A stretch of DNA of 41,527 nucleotides from Patescibacteria group bacterium (GTDB taxonomy: Bacteria > Patescibacteriota > Patescibacteriia > UBA2591 > CALHIP01), in contig JAOACJ010000015.1 of the NCBI GenBank assembly GCA_026417895.1, forward strand, positions 1 through 41,527. The letters are read 5' to 3'. Of this stretch, positions 31,999 through 39,730 are shown in pieces. A program made the position numbers and the translations under genes. Positions within the stretch are counted from its first letter, which is position 1, and the number at the start of each line of letters is the position of its first letter. Under the pieces are notes generated by a model, which did no database searches, was not told where the DNA came from, and saw only the letters and a list, made by a program, of their open reading frames with translations.

Positions 31999-32004
31999 AA
32001 ATTT

Positions 32005-32448
32005 ATGCCAAAAATAAAAAAAATAATTTCTGAAAAAGAAAAAATAGTTGAAGAAAAAGAAAAAGATTTTTTTGTCGCCACCGGTAAAAGAAAAAGCGCT
32101 GTTGCTCAAGTTAAATTAAAACTAAAAAGCAAAGACAAAATTCTCGTTAATCAAAAAGATTATCAAAAATATTTTCCATTTTTTACTTGGCAAAAGATTA
32201 TTTTAGACCCCCTGAAAGTACTGAAACTGCAAAATGTTGAAATTTTAGTCAAAGTAAAAGGTGGAGGTTTACAGGCTCAGGCCGAAAGTATCAGATTGGG
32301 CATTTCTCGAGCGCTGGTCAAAGCTAATCCGGAATGGAGAAAAATTTTAAAACCTTTAGGCTTTCTGAAAAGAGATTCACGTATCAAAGAAAGGAAAAAA
32401 CCAGGTTTAAAAAGAGCAAGAAGGGCGCCGCAGTGGCAGAAGAGATAA
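32005..32448 (+). CDS. rpsI: Ribosomal protein S9
   Basis: 147 residues. A charged N-terminal extension of about 22 residues precedes FVATGKRKSAVAQVKLK. VKVKGGGLQAQAESIRLGISRAL and LKRDSRIKERKKPGLKRARR follow, ending RAPQWQKR; the usual end is QFSKR. The extreme C-terminal Lys-Arg reaches the P-site tRNA anticodon loop, which is notable here because the initiator tRNA anticodon arm is altered. It is the last ribosomal gene; a flippase gene starts 3 bases downstream. Confidence 0.96.
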   Translation: MPKIKKIISEKEKIVEEKEKDFFVATGKRKSAVAQVKLKLKSKDKILVNQKDYQKYFPFFTWQKIILDPLKVLKLQNVEILVKVKGGGLQAQAESIRLGISRALVKANPEWRKILKPLGFLKRDSRIKERKKPGLKRARRAPQWQKR

Positions 32449-32451
32449 ATT

Positions 32452-33933
32452 ATGGTTCAATCTTATTCTTTTTCCAAAAATACACTTTATTTAATGGTGG
32501 CTTATATTTTTCAAAAAGTATTAGCCTTTTTTTATTTTATTTTTTTGGCTCGTTATCTTGGCACCGATGGGATGGGTAAATATTCTTTTGCTCTTTCTTT
32601 TGTTGCTATCTTTTCTGTCTTCCTTGATTTGGGATTTTCTACCGTTTTAACTCGAGAAACGGCCAAAGACAAAGATAGGTCCAGCGAATATTTAAGTAAT
32701 AGTTTGACTTTTAAAATTATTCTTTCTTTTTTGATTTATTTTTTCATTATTATAGTCATTAATTTGTTGGGCTATCCAGTAATCACTAAACAAACGGTTT
32801 ATTTAGCCGCTTTAATGATGATTCTTCAATCATTGGCCGTGACCTGTTACTCAACTTTAAGAGGTTGGCAAAATTTAAAGTATGAAAGTTTGGGTATTAT
32901 CATCGATCAGGTTATTTATGTGGGTCTTGGCTTTCTTTTTATTTTTTTAAAATTTCCTTTGCCAATTTTAATGTTGCCCCTAATCTTAGGTTCTATTTTC
33001 TATCTTCTTTATCCTTTATTAGTAATTAAAAAATTAAAAATCCCAATTCGTTTTTCTTTAGATAAAAAGGTTCTTTCTTATTTTTTTAAGATTGCCCTAC
33101 CGATTGTCGTAGCCATTATTTTTTCTAATATTTTTTCTCAAATTAATACCGTCCTACTTTCTTTTCTTAGCGAAGATAAATTTGTCGGCCTGTTTTCAAC
33201 GGCTTTTCGTTTACCCCAAGCCCTACTTTTTATCCCTCTGGCTTTTGGCACCTCGACCTTTCCAGCTTTTAGTTATTATTATGCTAAAGCCCGAGATTTC
33301 TTAGATAAAGTTTTTAGCCGGGTGGTTTTTTATCTCATTATTTTTGCTTTACCAATTTTAGCAGCTGGTATTATTTTAGCACCTCAAATTATTTTATTGA
33401 TTTATGGTTCAGAATTTATTGGGTCTGTTTTATCATTACAAATTTTATTACTGGCACTGGTTTTTATGTTTCTTGATTTTCCTTTCAGTTCTCTTTTAAC
33501 AGCTGCTGATCGACAGAAATTTAATGCCATTTCCCGAGGTTTGGCTTTAGCCATTAATATTCTTTTAAGTTTTATTTTTATCCCCAAACTTCTACACCTT
33601 GGCGCCAGTCTTGCTTACGCGGTGAGTTTTTTTATTTTCTTTTCTCTTCAACTTGTCTGGATTAGAAAAGTGGTGAAAATTGATTTAAGATATTTTGGTA
33701 AAAAAATTTTTTTAATTTTATTAGCGACCACATTAATGAGTTTTTTTATTTTTTTTATAAAAGATAAAATGCATATCATTTTTACTATTTTTGTTGGTCT
33801 CATTTTTTATTTATTGGCTATTTATTTATTAAAAGCCTTGGACAAAGATGACTTAAAAGAAATCAAAGATCTTTTTTTGAAATCAGTGATGAAAAAAGAA
33901 ATGTTGGTAGAGAAAACAGAGAATCTAGAATAA
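32452..33933 (+). CDS. Polysaccharide flippase (Wzx/MATE-like, polysaccharide biosynthesis family)
   Basis: 493 residues with about 12-14 membrane helices. The N-terminal YIFQKVLAFFYFIFLARYLG and GKYSFALSFVAIFSVFLDLG motif is typical of the oligosaccharide flippases, with ETAKDK in the first loop. It would flip lipid-linked sugars across the membrane before polymerisation. It follows rpsI by only 3 bases, so it may be expressed from the ribosomal operon, and it opens the surface-glycan cluster. Confidence 0.9.
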   Translation: MVQSYSFSKNTLYLMVAYIFQKVLAFFYFIFLARYLGTDGMGKYSFALSFVAIFSVFLDLGFSTVLTRETAKDKDRSSEYLSNSLTFKIILSFLIYFFIIIVINLLGYPVITKQTVYLAALMMILQSLAVTCYSTLRGWQNLKYESLGIIIDQVIYVGLGFLFIFLKFPLPILMLPLILGSIFYLLYPLLVIKKLKIPIRFSLDKKVLSYFFKIALPIVVAIIFSNIFSQINTVLLSFLSEDKFVGLFSTAFRLPQALLFIPLAFGTSTFPAFSYYYAKARDFLDKVFSRVVFYLIIFALPILAAGIILAPQIILLIYGSEFIGSVLSLQILLLALVFMFLDFPFSSLLTAADRQKFNAISRGLALAINILLSFIFIPKLLHLGASLAYAVSFFIFFSLQLVWIRKVVKIDLRYFGKKIFLILLATTLMSFFIFFIKDKMHIIFTIFVGLIFYLLAIYLLKALDKDDLKEIKDLFLKSVMKKEMLVEKTENLE

Positions 33934-34005
33934 GAATTTTTTATAAAAAAATTCGGCGAGAACCAAAAGTGTTGCCGTTTTTAATTTCAATGCTTCTTTG
34001 AAAAT

Positions 34006-34033
34006 TTGTCAATAATTTTTTTTCTGATAAAAT
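34006..34033 (+). promoter_or_regulatory. Promoter of the glycosyltransferase genes
   Basis: TTGTCA (34006-34011), a 16-bp spacer, TAAAAT (34028-34033) preceded by TGA (extended -10). The ATG at 34043 is 9 bases past the -10, so the leader is about 3 bases. An imperfect AT hairpin (GAATTTTTT / AAAAAATTC) lies just after the flippase stop and may end that transcript. Confidence 0.65.
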
Positions 34034-34042
34034 AATCAAACT

Positions 34043-34930
34043 ATGAAACTCTCGATTATTATTGTTAATTGGCAAACGAAAAATTTCTTAGAAAAATGTT
34101 TAAAATCTATTCAAAGTTATGGTAAGAACTATAGCGAGAATATAGATTTTGAAACCATTGTGATTGACAATAATTCAAATGACGAAAGTCGAAAATTTTT
34201 ATCTGAATTCAAAATTCAAAATTCAAAATTCAAAATTATTTTAAATCATAAAAACCTCGGTTTTGCTCGGGCGGTCAATCGGGGGATAAAATTATCAAAA
34301 GGTGAGTACATTTTACTTTTAAATCCAGACACAGAAATCAAGGAAAATACTTTTAAAATACTTGAGTTTATGGAAAGTCATTTAAAGATTGGTGTTTGTG
34401 GTGGTAAAATTTTAAATTCTGATGGTACTCTTCAAAATTCAGTCAGAAAATTTCCTAATCTCGTCTCCCAAATTTTTGTCTTATTAAAAATTCATCATTT
34501 CTTTAGAAATTTTAAACCAATTAGGAATTATTTTGCCTTAGACTTTGATTATAGTAAAACCCAAGAAGTTGATCAGGTTATGGGTTCGTTTTTTATGGTG
34601 AGAAAAAAATTGATTGAGGAAATTGGTTTCTTTGACGAAAAATTCTTTCTCTGGTTTGAAGAAGTTGATTTTTGTCGGCGAGCGAAAAAGGCTGGCTGGC
34701 AAATTTATTATTATCCAGAAGCAGAAATCATTCATCAAAAAGCAACCAGTTTTTCACAAGTTTCACCTTTTAAAAATCAGTGGCAATTTAATCAATCTTT
34801 GTTATACTATTTTAAGAAACATCATTCTTTTTTTAGTTGGTTTATTTTACTACTTCTTCAACCAATCAGTTTACTTCTTTCTTTAATCGTCTCGTTCTTG
34901 CCTGGGATTAAAAAACTTAAAAAACTATAA
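34043..34930 (+). CDS. Family 2 glycosyltransferase
   Basis: 295 residues. GT-A fold signs: LSIIIVNWQTKNFLEKCLKS, VIDNNSNDES, NLGFARAVNRGIKLSKGEYILLLNPD with the metal-binding Asp, and GSFFMVRKKLIEEIGFFDE then FEEVDFCRRAKKAGW. A C-terminal hydrophobic region (residues about 262-288) attaches it to the membrane. It resembles rhamnosyltransferase-like GT2 enzymes that act on lipid-linked glycans. Residues about 56-65 (FKIQNSKFKI) come from an in-frame 7-bp repeat. Sugar specificity cannot be read. Confidence 0.92.
   Translation: MKLSIIIVNWQTKNFLEKCLKSIQSYGKNYSENIDFETIVIDNNSNDESRKFLSEFKIQNSKFKIILNHKNLGFARAVNRGIKLSKGEYILLLNPDTEIKENTFKILEFMESHLKIGVCGGKILNSDGTLQNSVRKFPNLVSQIFVLLKIHHFFRNFKPIRNYFALDFDYSKTQEVDQVMGSFFMVRKKLIEEIGFFDEKFFLWFEEVDFCRRAKKAGWQIYYYPEAEIIHQKATSFSQVSPFKNQWQFNQSLLYYFKKHHSFFSWFILLLLQPISLLLSLIVSFLPGIKKLKKL
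34208..34235 (+). repeat. Heptanucleotide array inside a glycosyltransferase gene
   Basis: Four tandem copies of TTCAAAA (the same unit as CAAAATT in murB, rotated) are read as FKIQNSKFKI. The insert lies in the loop between the first Asp motif and NLGFA, at the protein surface in GT-A folds. Confidence 0.95.
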
Positions 34931-34931
34931 C

Positions 34932-34994
34932 CAGCAATCAGCAACTAACAACTAGCAACCAACAACCAACAAATAATAACTAATAATTAATAAC
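34932..34994 (+). repeat. Nine-unit degenerate heptad array upstream of the PycTM-like gene
   Basis: Exactly nine consecutive 7-bp units (63 bp) fit YARYAAY: CAGCAAT, CAGCAAC, TAACAAC, TAGCAAC, CAACAAC, CAACAAA, TAATAAC, TAATAAT, TAATAAC. It occupies almost the whole 70-base gap and ends 6 bases before the ATG at 35001. There is no Shine-Dalgarno sequence or clear promoter in it. Confidence 0.85.
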
Positions 34995-35000
34995 TATCCT

Positions 35001-35468
35001 ATGACACCAGAACAACTAAATTTTATTCGCGATGCTTATCTTCACCAGCGGGAACAAAGAGGAGTTTTTGATACTAAGGCTTCTTTTCTTGTCGGTGTTT
35101 CCGGCATTATTTTTGCTTTAAGTATGGGACGGACCGAAAAAATTGGCTTTTTAATTATTGCTGTGGCCGCTCTCATTTCCTTGATTTTAACTATCTGGGC
35201 AGTCAGTTATCCATTTCCTCGACCAAGTAAAGGCGTTTTTAGTCTCCTTTGTTGGTCTGGCTTTATTGGTTTTAAAAATGGTGAGTATGAGAAAAAAATC
35301 AAAGAGGTGATTAGTAGTGAAGAAAAAATGGCCCAGGAATATTTGAAAGAGATTTATGCTCTTTCTAAATATTCGATCGAGCCAAAAGCAAAAATGGTCA
35401 GAACCGCCAGTTTTATTCTTTCTCTCAGTTTGATAGCTGGCCTTTTTATTTTAATTCTTGGTATTTAA
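35001..35468 (+). CDS. PycTM (DUF5706)-like three-helix membrane protein
   Basis: 155 residues. N-terminal region with REQRGVFDTKASFLVGVSG leads into TM1 (about 27-43) and TM2 (48-70). A soluble stretch (WSGFIGFKNGEYEKKIKEVI, then EEKMAQEYLKEIYALSKYS) follows, and a last TM lies at 133-154. The D-x-K-A before TM1, the short aromatic region after TM2, and EYLKEIY-ALSKYSIEPKAKM before the final helix resemble DUF5706/PycTM membrane effectors of Pycsar defence. No cyclase gene is present in the window. The match is by eye and divergent, so another small membrane family is possible. It is one base before the polymerase gene. Confidence 0.45.
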   Translation: MTPEQLNFIRDAYLHQREQRGVFDTKASFLVGVSGIIFALSMGRTEKIGFLIIAVAALISLILTIWAVSYPFPRPSKGVFSLLCWSGFIGFKNGEYEKKIKEVISSEEKMAQEYLKEIYALSKYSIEPKAKMVRTASFILSLSLIAGLFILILGI

Positions 35469-36950
35469 ATGAGAGTTTTTTTTCAAAAGCCATATCTAAT
35501 CTTTTTATTATTAATTGTTTTTTTTGAACTACTTTCCTTTTTGGGTTATCTTGTCCCTTTAATTAATCGTTTTGCCTTTCTGCTTATCAGTCTTAGTTTT
35601 CTTTTTTTAACTTTTTGGAAGTTGGAATATGGCATTTTTGTTCTTTTAGCTGAACTTTTTATTGGTTCAAAGGGTTATCTTTTTTATTTACCAATTGGCC
35701 CAATCAAAATTTCTCTTCGAATGATTCTTTTTAGTTTAGTAATGTTGATTTGGTTGATTGGAATTATCCGAAAAAAATATAAATTAAATTTTCTTCACTC
35801 AAAATTTTTTAAATTCTATTTTCTATTTTCTATTTTCTATCTCTGGGGTGTTTTAGCTGGTTTCCTTTATCGCAATTCAAAAGATTTAATTTTTTTCGAT
35901 GCCAATGCTTGGCTTTATTTTCTTCTTGTTTTTCCAATTTTCGACGTCATTAAAAAAGAACATTTAGATAAAATTTTTAAAATTTTATCTGCGGCGATAA
36001 GCTGGTTAGCCATTAAAACCTTTATTCTCTTTTTTATCTTTACTCACCAGATTCCTTTTATTACCATTGATCTCTATCGCTGGACAAGGCGGCATGGTTT
36101 AGGAGAAATTACTCAACTTGATTCTTTTTATCGTATTTTTTTGCAATCGCAGATTTATTCTTTAATTGGTTTTTTTATTTTTCTATCTATTTTTGTTTTT
36201 TTATTGAAAAAGAAGAAAGTAAGTTTTTTTTCTTTCCTTTCTCTTTTTCTATCTGTTGTGCCAATTTTGATAAGCTTTTCACGAAGCTTCTGGCTAGGAT
36301 TTGTTTTCACTTTGATAATTTTCTTTCTTTTTCTTAAAATAAAAGAAAATTTTTCTTGTTTTGATTTAGGTAAAATATTTTTCATTATTTTGTTAGTTTT
36401 TCTGCTTTCCTTTGGTTTGATTTGGCTTTCTTTAAGACTGCCGCCAAAAATTAGAATAGATTTAGCCAGTTTGGTTGAGAAAAGAATGGAGATAGAAGAA
36501 CCAGCCACCTCGTCAAGACTATTACAGTTACCTCATCTTCTCGACGCTATTTTAGAAAAACCAATTTTTGGTGCTGGTTTTGGCAAAACCATTTCTTATT
36601 TTTCTACCGATCCAAGAATTTTAGGTTATTATACGACCTATGCTTTTGAGTGGGGATACTTAGACATCTGGTTAAAAATTGGTTTCGTTGGCTTAAGCGT
36701 CTTTCTGATTTTTATCGGAAAGATTTTTAAAGAAGGATGGAAAATAGTTGAAAATTGTAAATTGAAAATTGAGAATTTCCAAAAATCTCTAATTCTTGGT
36801 TTATTGTCTGGTCTGGTGGCTTTAGGAATGACTCATTTTACCTCACCTTACCTCAACCACCCTTTGGGTATAGGTTATTTAATTATTTGTTTAACTATTT
36901 TTAACCAAATATCATATGAAAGTGGCTATTCAAATTGTCACTTGGAATAG
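35469..36950 (+). CDS. O-antigen ligase/polymerase-like membrane protein (Wzy/WaaL family)
   Basis: 493 residues with about 10-12 membrane helices and a large loop near residues 330-400 (RLLQLPHLLDAILEKPIFGAGFG). FSRSFWLGFVFTLIIFF and the GxGFGKT region are typical of Wzy_C (O-antigen ligase) proteins. It would polymerise or transfer glycan repeat units at the outer face of the membrane. Residues about 427-437 (IVENCKLKIENF) are encoded by degenerate 7-bp units. Its 3' end overlaps the next glycosyltransferase gene by 35 bases in another frame. Confidence 0.85.
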   Translation: MRVFFQKPYLIFLLLIVFFELLSFLGYLVPLINRFAFLLISLSFLFLTFWKLEYGIFVLLAELFIGSKGYLFYLPIGPIKISLRMILFSLVMLIWLIGIIRKKYKLNFLHSKFFKFYFLFSIFYLWGVLAGFLYRNSKDLIFFDANAWLYFLLVFPIFDVIKKEHLDKIFKILSAAISWLAIKTFILFFIFTHQIPFITIDLYRWTRRHGLGEITQLDSFYRIFLQSQIYSLIGFFIFLSIFVFLLKKKKVSFFSFLSLFLSVVPILISFSRSFWLGFVFTLIIFFLFLKIKENFSCFDLGKIFFIILLVFLLSFGLIWLSLRLPPKIRIDLASLVEKRMEIEEPATSSRLLQLPHLLDAILEKPIFGAGFGKTISYFSTDPRILGYYTTYAFEWGYLDIWLKIGFVGLSVFLIFIGKIFKEGWKIVENCKLKIENFQKSLILGLLSGLVALGMTHFTSPYLNHPLGIGYLIICLTIFNQISYESGYSNCHLE

Positions 36951-38019
36951 TTTGAAGTTTTTACCTGATTGTCTAAAAGCAATTAAAGCCCAAACGTATC
37001 AAAATTTTTCTATTCTTATTATTGACAATGCTTCTCAGGATGGTACACGTGAGTATTTACAAAAAAATTTTCCTGAAATTAATATATTAAGAAATAATAG
37101 AAATTTAGGCTTTGCCACGGCTCATAACCGAGGCTTAAGATTAAATCAAGGCGATGACTATATTTTAGTTATCAACCCCGATATCATTTTAGAAAAAGAT
37201 TGGTTAGAAAAAATTTTACCCATCATTGAAGAAGATAGAGAAATTGGCGCCATTGGCGGTAAACTTCTTAAAATTTATACAAGTGATTTTGAGTTAGAGG
37301 AAAAAGTCAAAACAAAAATTATTGATTCAACTGGCTTAAAAATTTTTAAATCAAGAAGAGTCATTGATCGAGGTGAAGGAGAATTAGATTGTGGTCAGTA
37401 TAATAAGAAAGAAGAAGTTTTTGGTCTATCAGGTGCCTGCGTTTTATATCGTCGTCAAGCTCTCGAAGATATAAAGATTATTATTAATAAAAAAAAATCA
37501 AATACGAACCCACAAATATCTAAAGATGAATATCTTTGTGAAAAATTCATTATTGATGGAAAAGTAAAGAGAGAGTGTGGCGAATATTTTGATGAAGACT
37601 TCTTTTCTTATAAAGAAGATGTTGATTTAAGTTGGCGTTTAAGATTAAGAGGTTGGAAAATTTTTTATTATCCTCAAGCTATAGCTTATCACTATCGTCA
37701 AGTCTATAGTCAAGGCAAGAAAATTAAAGAAATTATAAAAAGAAGAAAAGAAAAGTCGCCCCTGGTGAATTACCTTTCCTATCGTAATCACTTATATTGT
37801 CTGATAAAAAATGATTTTTTCATTAATTTTTTAAAAGATTTACCCCTGATTATTTTTTATGAATTGAAAAAATTATTTTATCTTTTTTTCTTCGAACAAA
37901 AAACTTTAAAGGGGTGGTGGGAAATTCTTAAAAATTTGCCAAAAATAATTAAAAAAAGAAAATATATTATGAAAAATAAAAAAATTTCTTCTCAAGAAAT
38001 AAGAAAATGGTTTCAATAA
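36916..38019 (+). CDS. Family 2 glycosyltransferase with extended C terminus
   Basis: 367 residues. MKVAIQIVTWNSLKFLPDCL, LIIDNASQDGTREYL, NLGFATAHNRGLRL, LVINPDIILEKDWLE, GLSGACVLYRRQAL, and DEDFFSYKEDVDLSWRLRLRGW are standard GT2 motifs. An insert (residues about 193-220, CEKFIIDGKVKRECGEYFDE) separates the two halves of the acceptor region. The C-terminal Lys-rich part has a hydrophobic stretch near residues 300-325. The ATG lies inside the upstream gene (35-base overlap) and is followed by a 13-base overlap with the next gene, a compact translationally coupled series. Confidence 0.92.
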   Translation: MKVAIQIVTWNSLKFLPDCLKAIKAQTYQNFSILIIDNASQDGTREYLQKNFPEINILRNNRNLGFATAHNRGLRLNQGDDYILVINPDIILEKDWLEKILPIIEEDREIGAIGGKLLKIYTSDFELEEKVKTKIIDSTGLKIFKSRRVIDRGEGELDCGQYNKKEEVFGLSGACVLYRRQALEDIKIIINKKKSNTNPQISKDEYLCEKFIIDGKVKRECGEYFDEDFFSYKEDVDLSWRLRLRGWKIFYYPQAIAYHYRQVYSQGKKIKEIIKRRKEKSPLVNYLSYRNHLYCLIKNDFFINFLKDLPLIIFYELKKLFYLFFFEQKTLKGWWEILKNLPKIIKKRKYIMKNKKISSQEIRKWFQ

Positions 38020-38825
38020 TTATTGTTAATTACAATCAAAAAAATCTTTTGAAGCAATTTTTAAGGGGGATCAACCTCATTAAGCCAAAAATTGATTATG
38101 AAATTATTATTGTTGATAATGCTTCGAGCGATGGAAGTCAAAAATTTCTTGAGGAGTGGAAGCAGAGGATAGCAGGACCAGTTAAATTTATTCTAAACAA
38201 AAAAAATATAGGTCTGGCAGCCGCCTTAAATTTAGGTGTTAAAAAAGCCGAGGGTAAATATCTTCTCATTCTTAATCCAGATGTAGTGGTCTTAGAAAAT
38301 TCTATTGAAAAACTCTATCAATTTATGGAAAAAAATCCTCAAGTTGGTGTTTGCGGGCCAAAACTTTTAAATCCTGATCGAAGTATCCAGCCATCCTGTT
38401 ATCGTTTTCCAAAATGGTATATTCCTATCTTAAGAAGAACATTTTTGGGCCAATTTTCATGGGCTAAGAAAAAGATTGATTATTATTTAATGGCTGATTT
38501 CGATCATCAGGTAAATAAAGAAGTTGACTGGCTTTTAGGTGCCTGCTTAATGATTAGGAAAGAAGCTTTGGAAGAGATCGGTTTTTTTGATGAAAGATTT
38601 TTTCTCTATTTTGAAGATGTTGATCTTTGTCGAAAAATGAAATTACATGGTTGGCGTGTCGTTTATCTTGCTCAGTCAGAAATGTTTCATTATTATCAAA
38701 GAGCTTCAGCCGAACAAGAGGGTTTTTATGCTTTATTTTCAAAAACAACTTGGATTCACATTTTCAGTGCCATCAAATATTTCTTTAAATGGCGAAAAGA
38801 TAAAAATCAATTTTCTCTTTTCTAA
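38007..38825 (+). CDS. Family 2 glycosyltransferase
   Basis: 272 residues. MVSIIIVNYNQKNLLKQFL, IIVDNASSDGSQKFLEEW, NIGLAAALNLGVKKAEGKYLLILNPD (in parts), GACLMIRKEALEEIGFFDERFF and YFEDVDLCRKMKLHGW. It is closely related in motif layout to the gene at 34043, and probably adds another sugar to the same lipid-linked glycan. It overlaps its upstream neighbour by 13 bases. EamA follows 4 bases after the stop. Confidence 0.92.
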   Translation: MVSIIIVNYNQKNLLKQFLRGINLIKPKIDYEIIIVDNASSDGSQKFLEEWKQRIAGPVKFILNKKNIGLAAALNLGVKKAEGKYLLILNPDVVVLENSIEKLYQFMEKNPQVGVCGPKLLNPDRSIQPSCYRFPKWYIPILRRTFLGQFSWAKKKIDYYLMADFDHQVNKEVDWLLGACLMIRKEALEEIGFFDERFFLYFEDVDLCRKMKLHGWRVVYLAQSEMFHYYQRASAEQEGFYALFSKTTWIHIFSAIKYFFKWRKDKNQFSLF

Positions 38826-38829
38826 TCCT

Positions 38830-39729
38830 ATGTGGTTATTTTTAACTATTCTTGCCTATTTTTTTAGTTCGATTGCCGCAACGATTGATAAGTTTTTAAT
38901 TTCCAAGAAAATTCCTCAGTCAATCAGTTATGCTTTTTATATTGGGACTTTGAGTATTTTGGCTCTCTTTTTAATTTTTATCGGCGGTTTAGTCTGGCCA
39001 ACTTTTGAATATTTTTTACTTTCTCTATTGACCGGTGCTTTATTTATTTTATCTCTCATTTTCTTTTTTGAAGCCTTAAGAATTAACGAAGCTTCGAGAA
39101 TTGTTCCTTTGGTTGGTAGTTTTTTGCCAATTTTCTCTCTTCTTCTCAGTTTTATATTTTTAGAGGAAAAATTAACTACCTTCAGTTTAATTGCTTGTTT
39201 CTTTCTTATTTTAGGAAGTTTTTTAATGAGCCTTAGATTTAATGCGGGTAAAAATTATTTTATTCAAGGTTGGGTTTTTATTATTCTTGCCTCTTTTTTA
39301 TCTGCCCTTTCTTTTGTTCTTTCAAAGATAATTTATCTTCGTCTTCCTTTTTTGAGTGGTTTTATCTGGATTCGTCTCGGCAGTTTTGTTTTTAGTTTGA
39401 GTTTGCTTTTACCAAAAAAGATAAGGTCAATTATTTGTCAATCTTTAAAAACGACTCAACCAAAAACTTCTTTGCTTTTTCTGATAAACCAAGGGGTGGC
39501 GGTCCTTTATTTTGTTCTTTTAAACGTAGCCATTTCTTTAAATAGCGTTTCTTTAGTCAACGCCCTTCAAGGTATTCAATATGTTTTTATTTTTTTCTTT
39601 GCTCTAATTATTTCAAAAAAATTCCCCCATCTTTTTCAAGAAGAATTAGAGAAAAAGGTTATTTTTCAAAAAATCATCGCCATTATTTTAATTTTCATTG
39701 GCCTTTCTTTTCTTGCTTTCTTTAAATAA
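38830..39729 (+). CDS. EamA/DMT family transporter
   Basis: 299 residues from the ATG at 38830; a frame reaching back to 38647 would overlap the glycosyltransferase and was rejected. About ten membrane helices form two EamA halves (FEALRINEASRIVPLVGSFLPIFS in the first, QGIQYVFIFFFALIISKKFP in the second, each followed by a short cytosolic turn). DMT proteins move small metabolites or lipid-linked sugars; ArnE/F-type members flip modified undecaprenyl sugars. The cluster suggests a glycan-precursor role, though amino-acid export cannot be excluded. The glycosidase-like gene begins one base after its stop. Confidence 0.85.
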   Translation: MWLFLTILAYFFSSIAATIDKFLISKKIPQSISYAFYIGTLSILALFLIFIGGLVWPTFEYFLLSLLTGALFILSLIFFFEALRINEASRIVPLVGSFLPIFSLLLSFIFLEEKLTTFSLIACFFLILGSFLMSLRFNAGKNYFIQGWVFIILASFLSALSFVLSKIIYLRLPFLSGFIWIRLGSFVFSLSLLLPKKIRSIICQSLKTTQPKTSLLFLINQGVAVLYFVLLNVAISLNSVSLVNALQGIQYVFIFFFALIISKKFPHLFQEELEKKVIFQKIIAIILIFIGLSFLAFFK

Positions 39730-39730
39730 T

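Noticed and set aside
38647-38829. N-terminal extension of the EamA protein
   Set aside because: It overlaps the end of the upstream glycosyltransferase in another frame and does not resemble a transporter helix; the ATG at 38830 is better.
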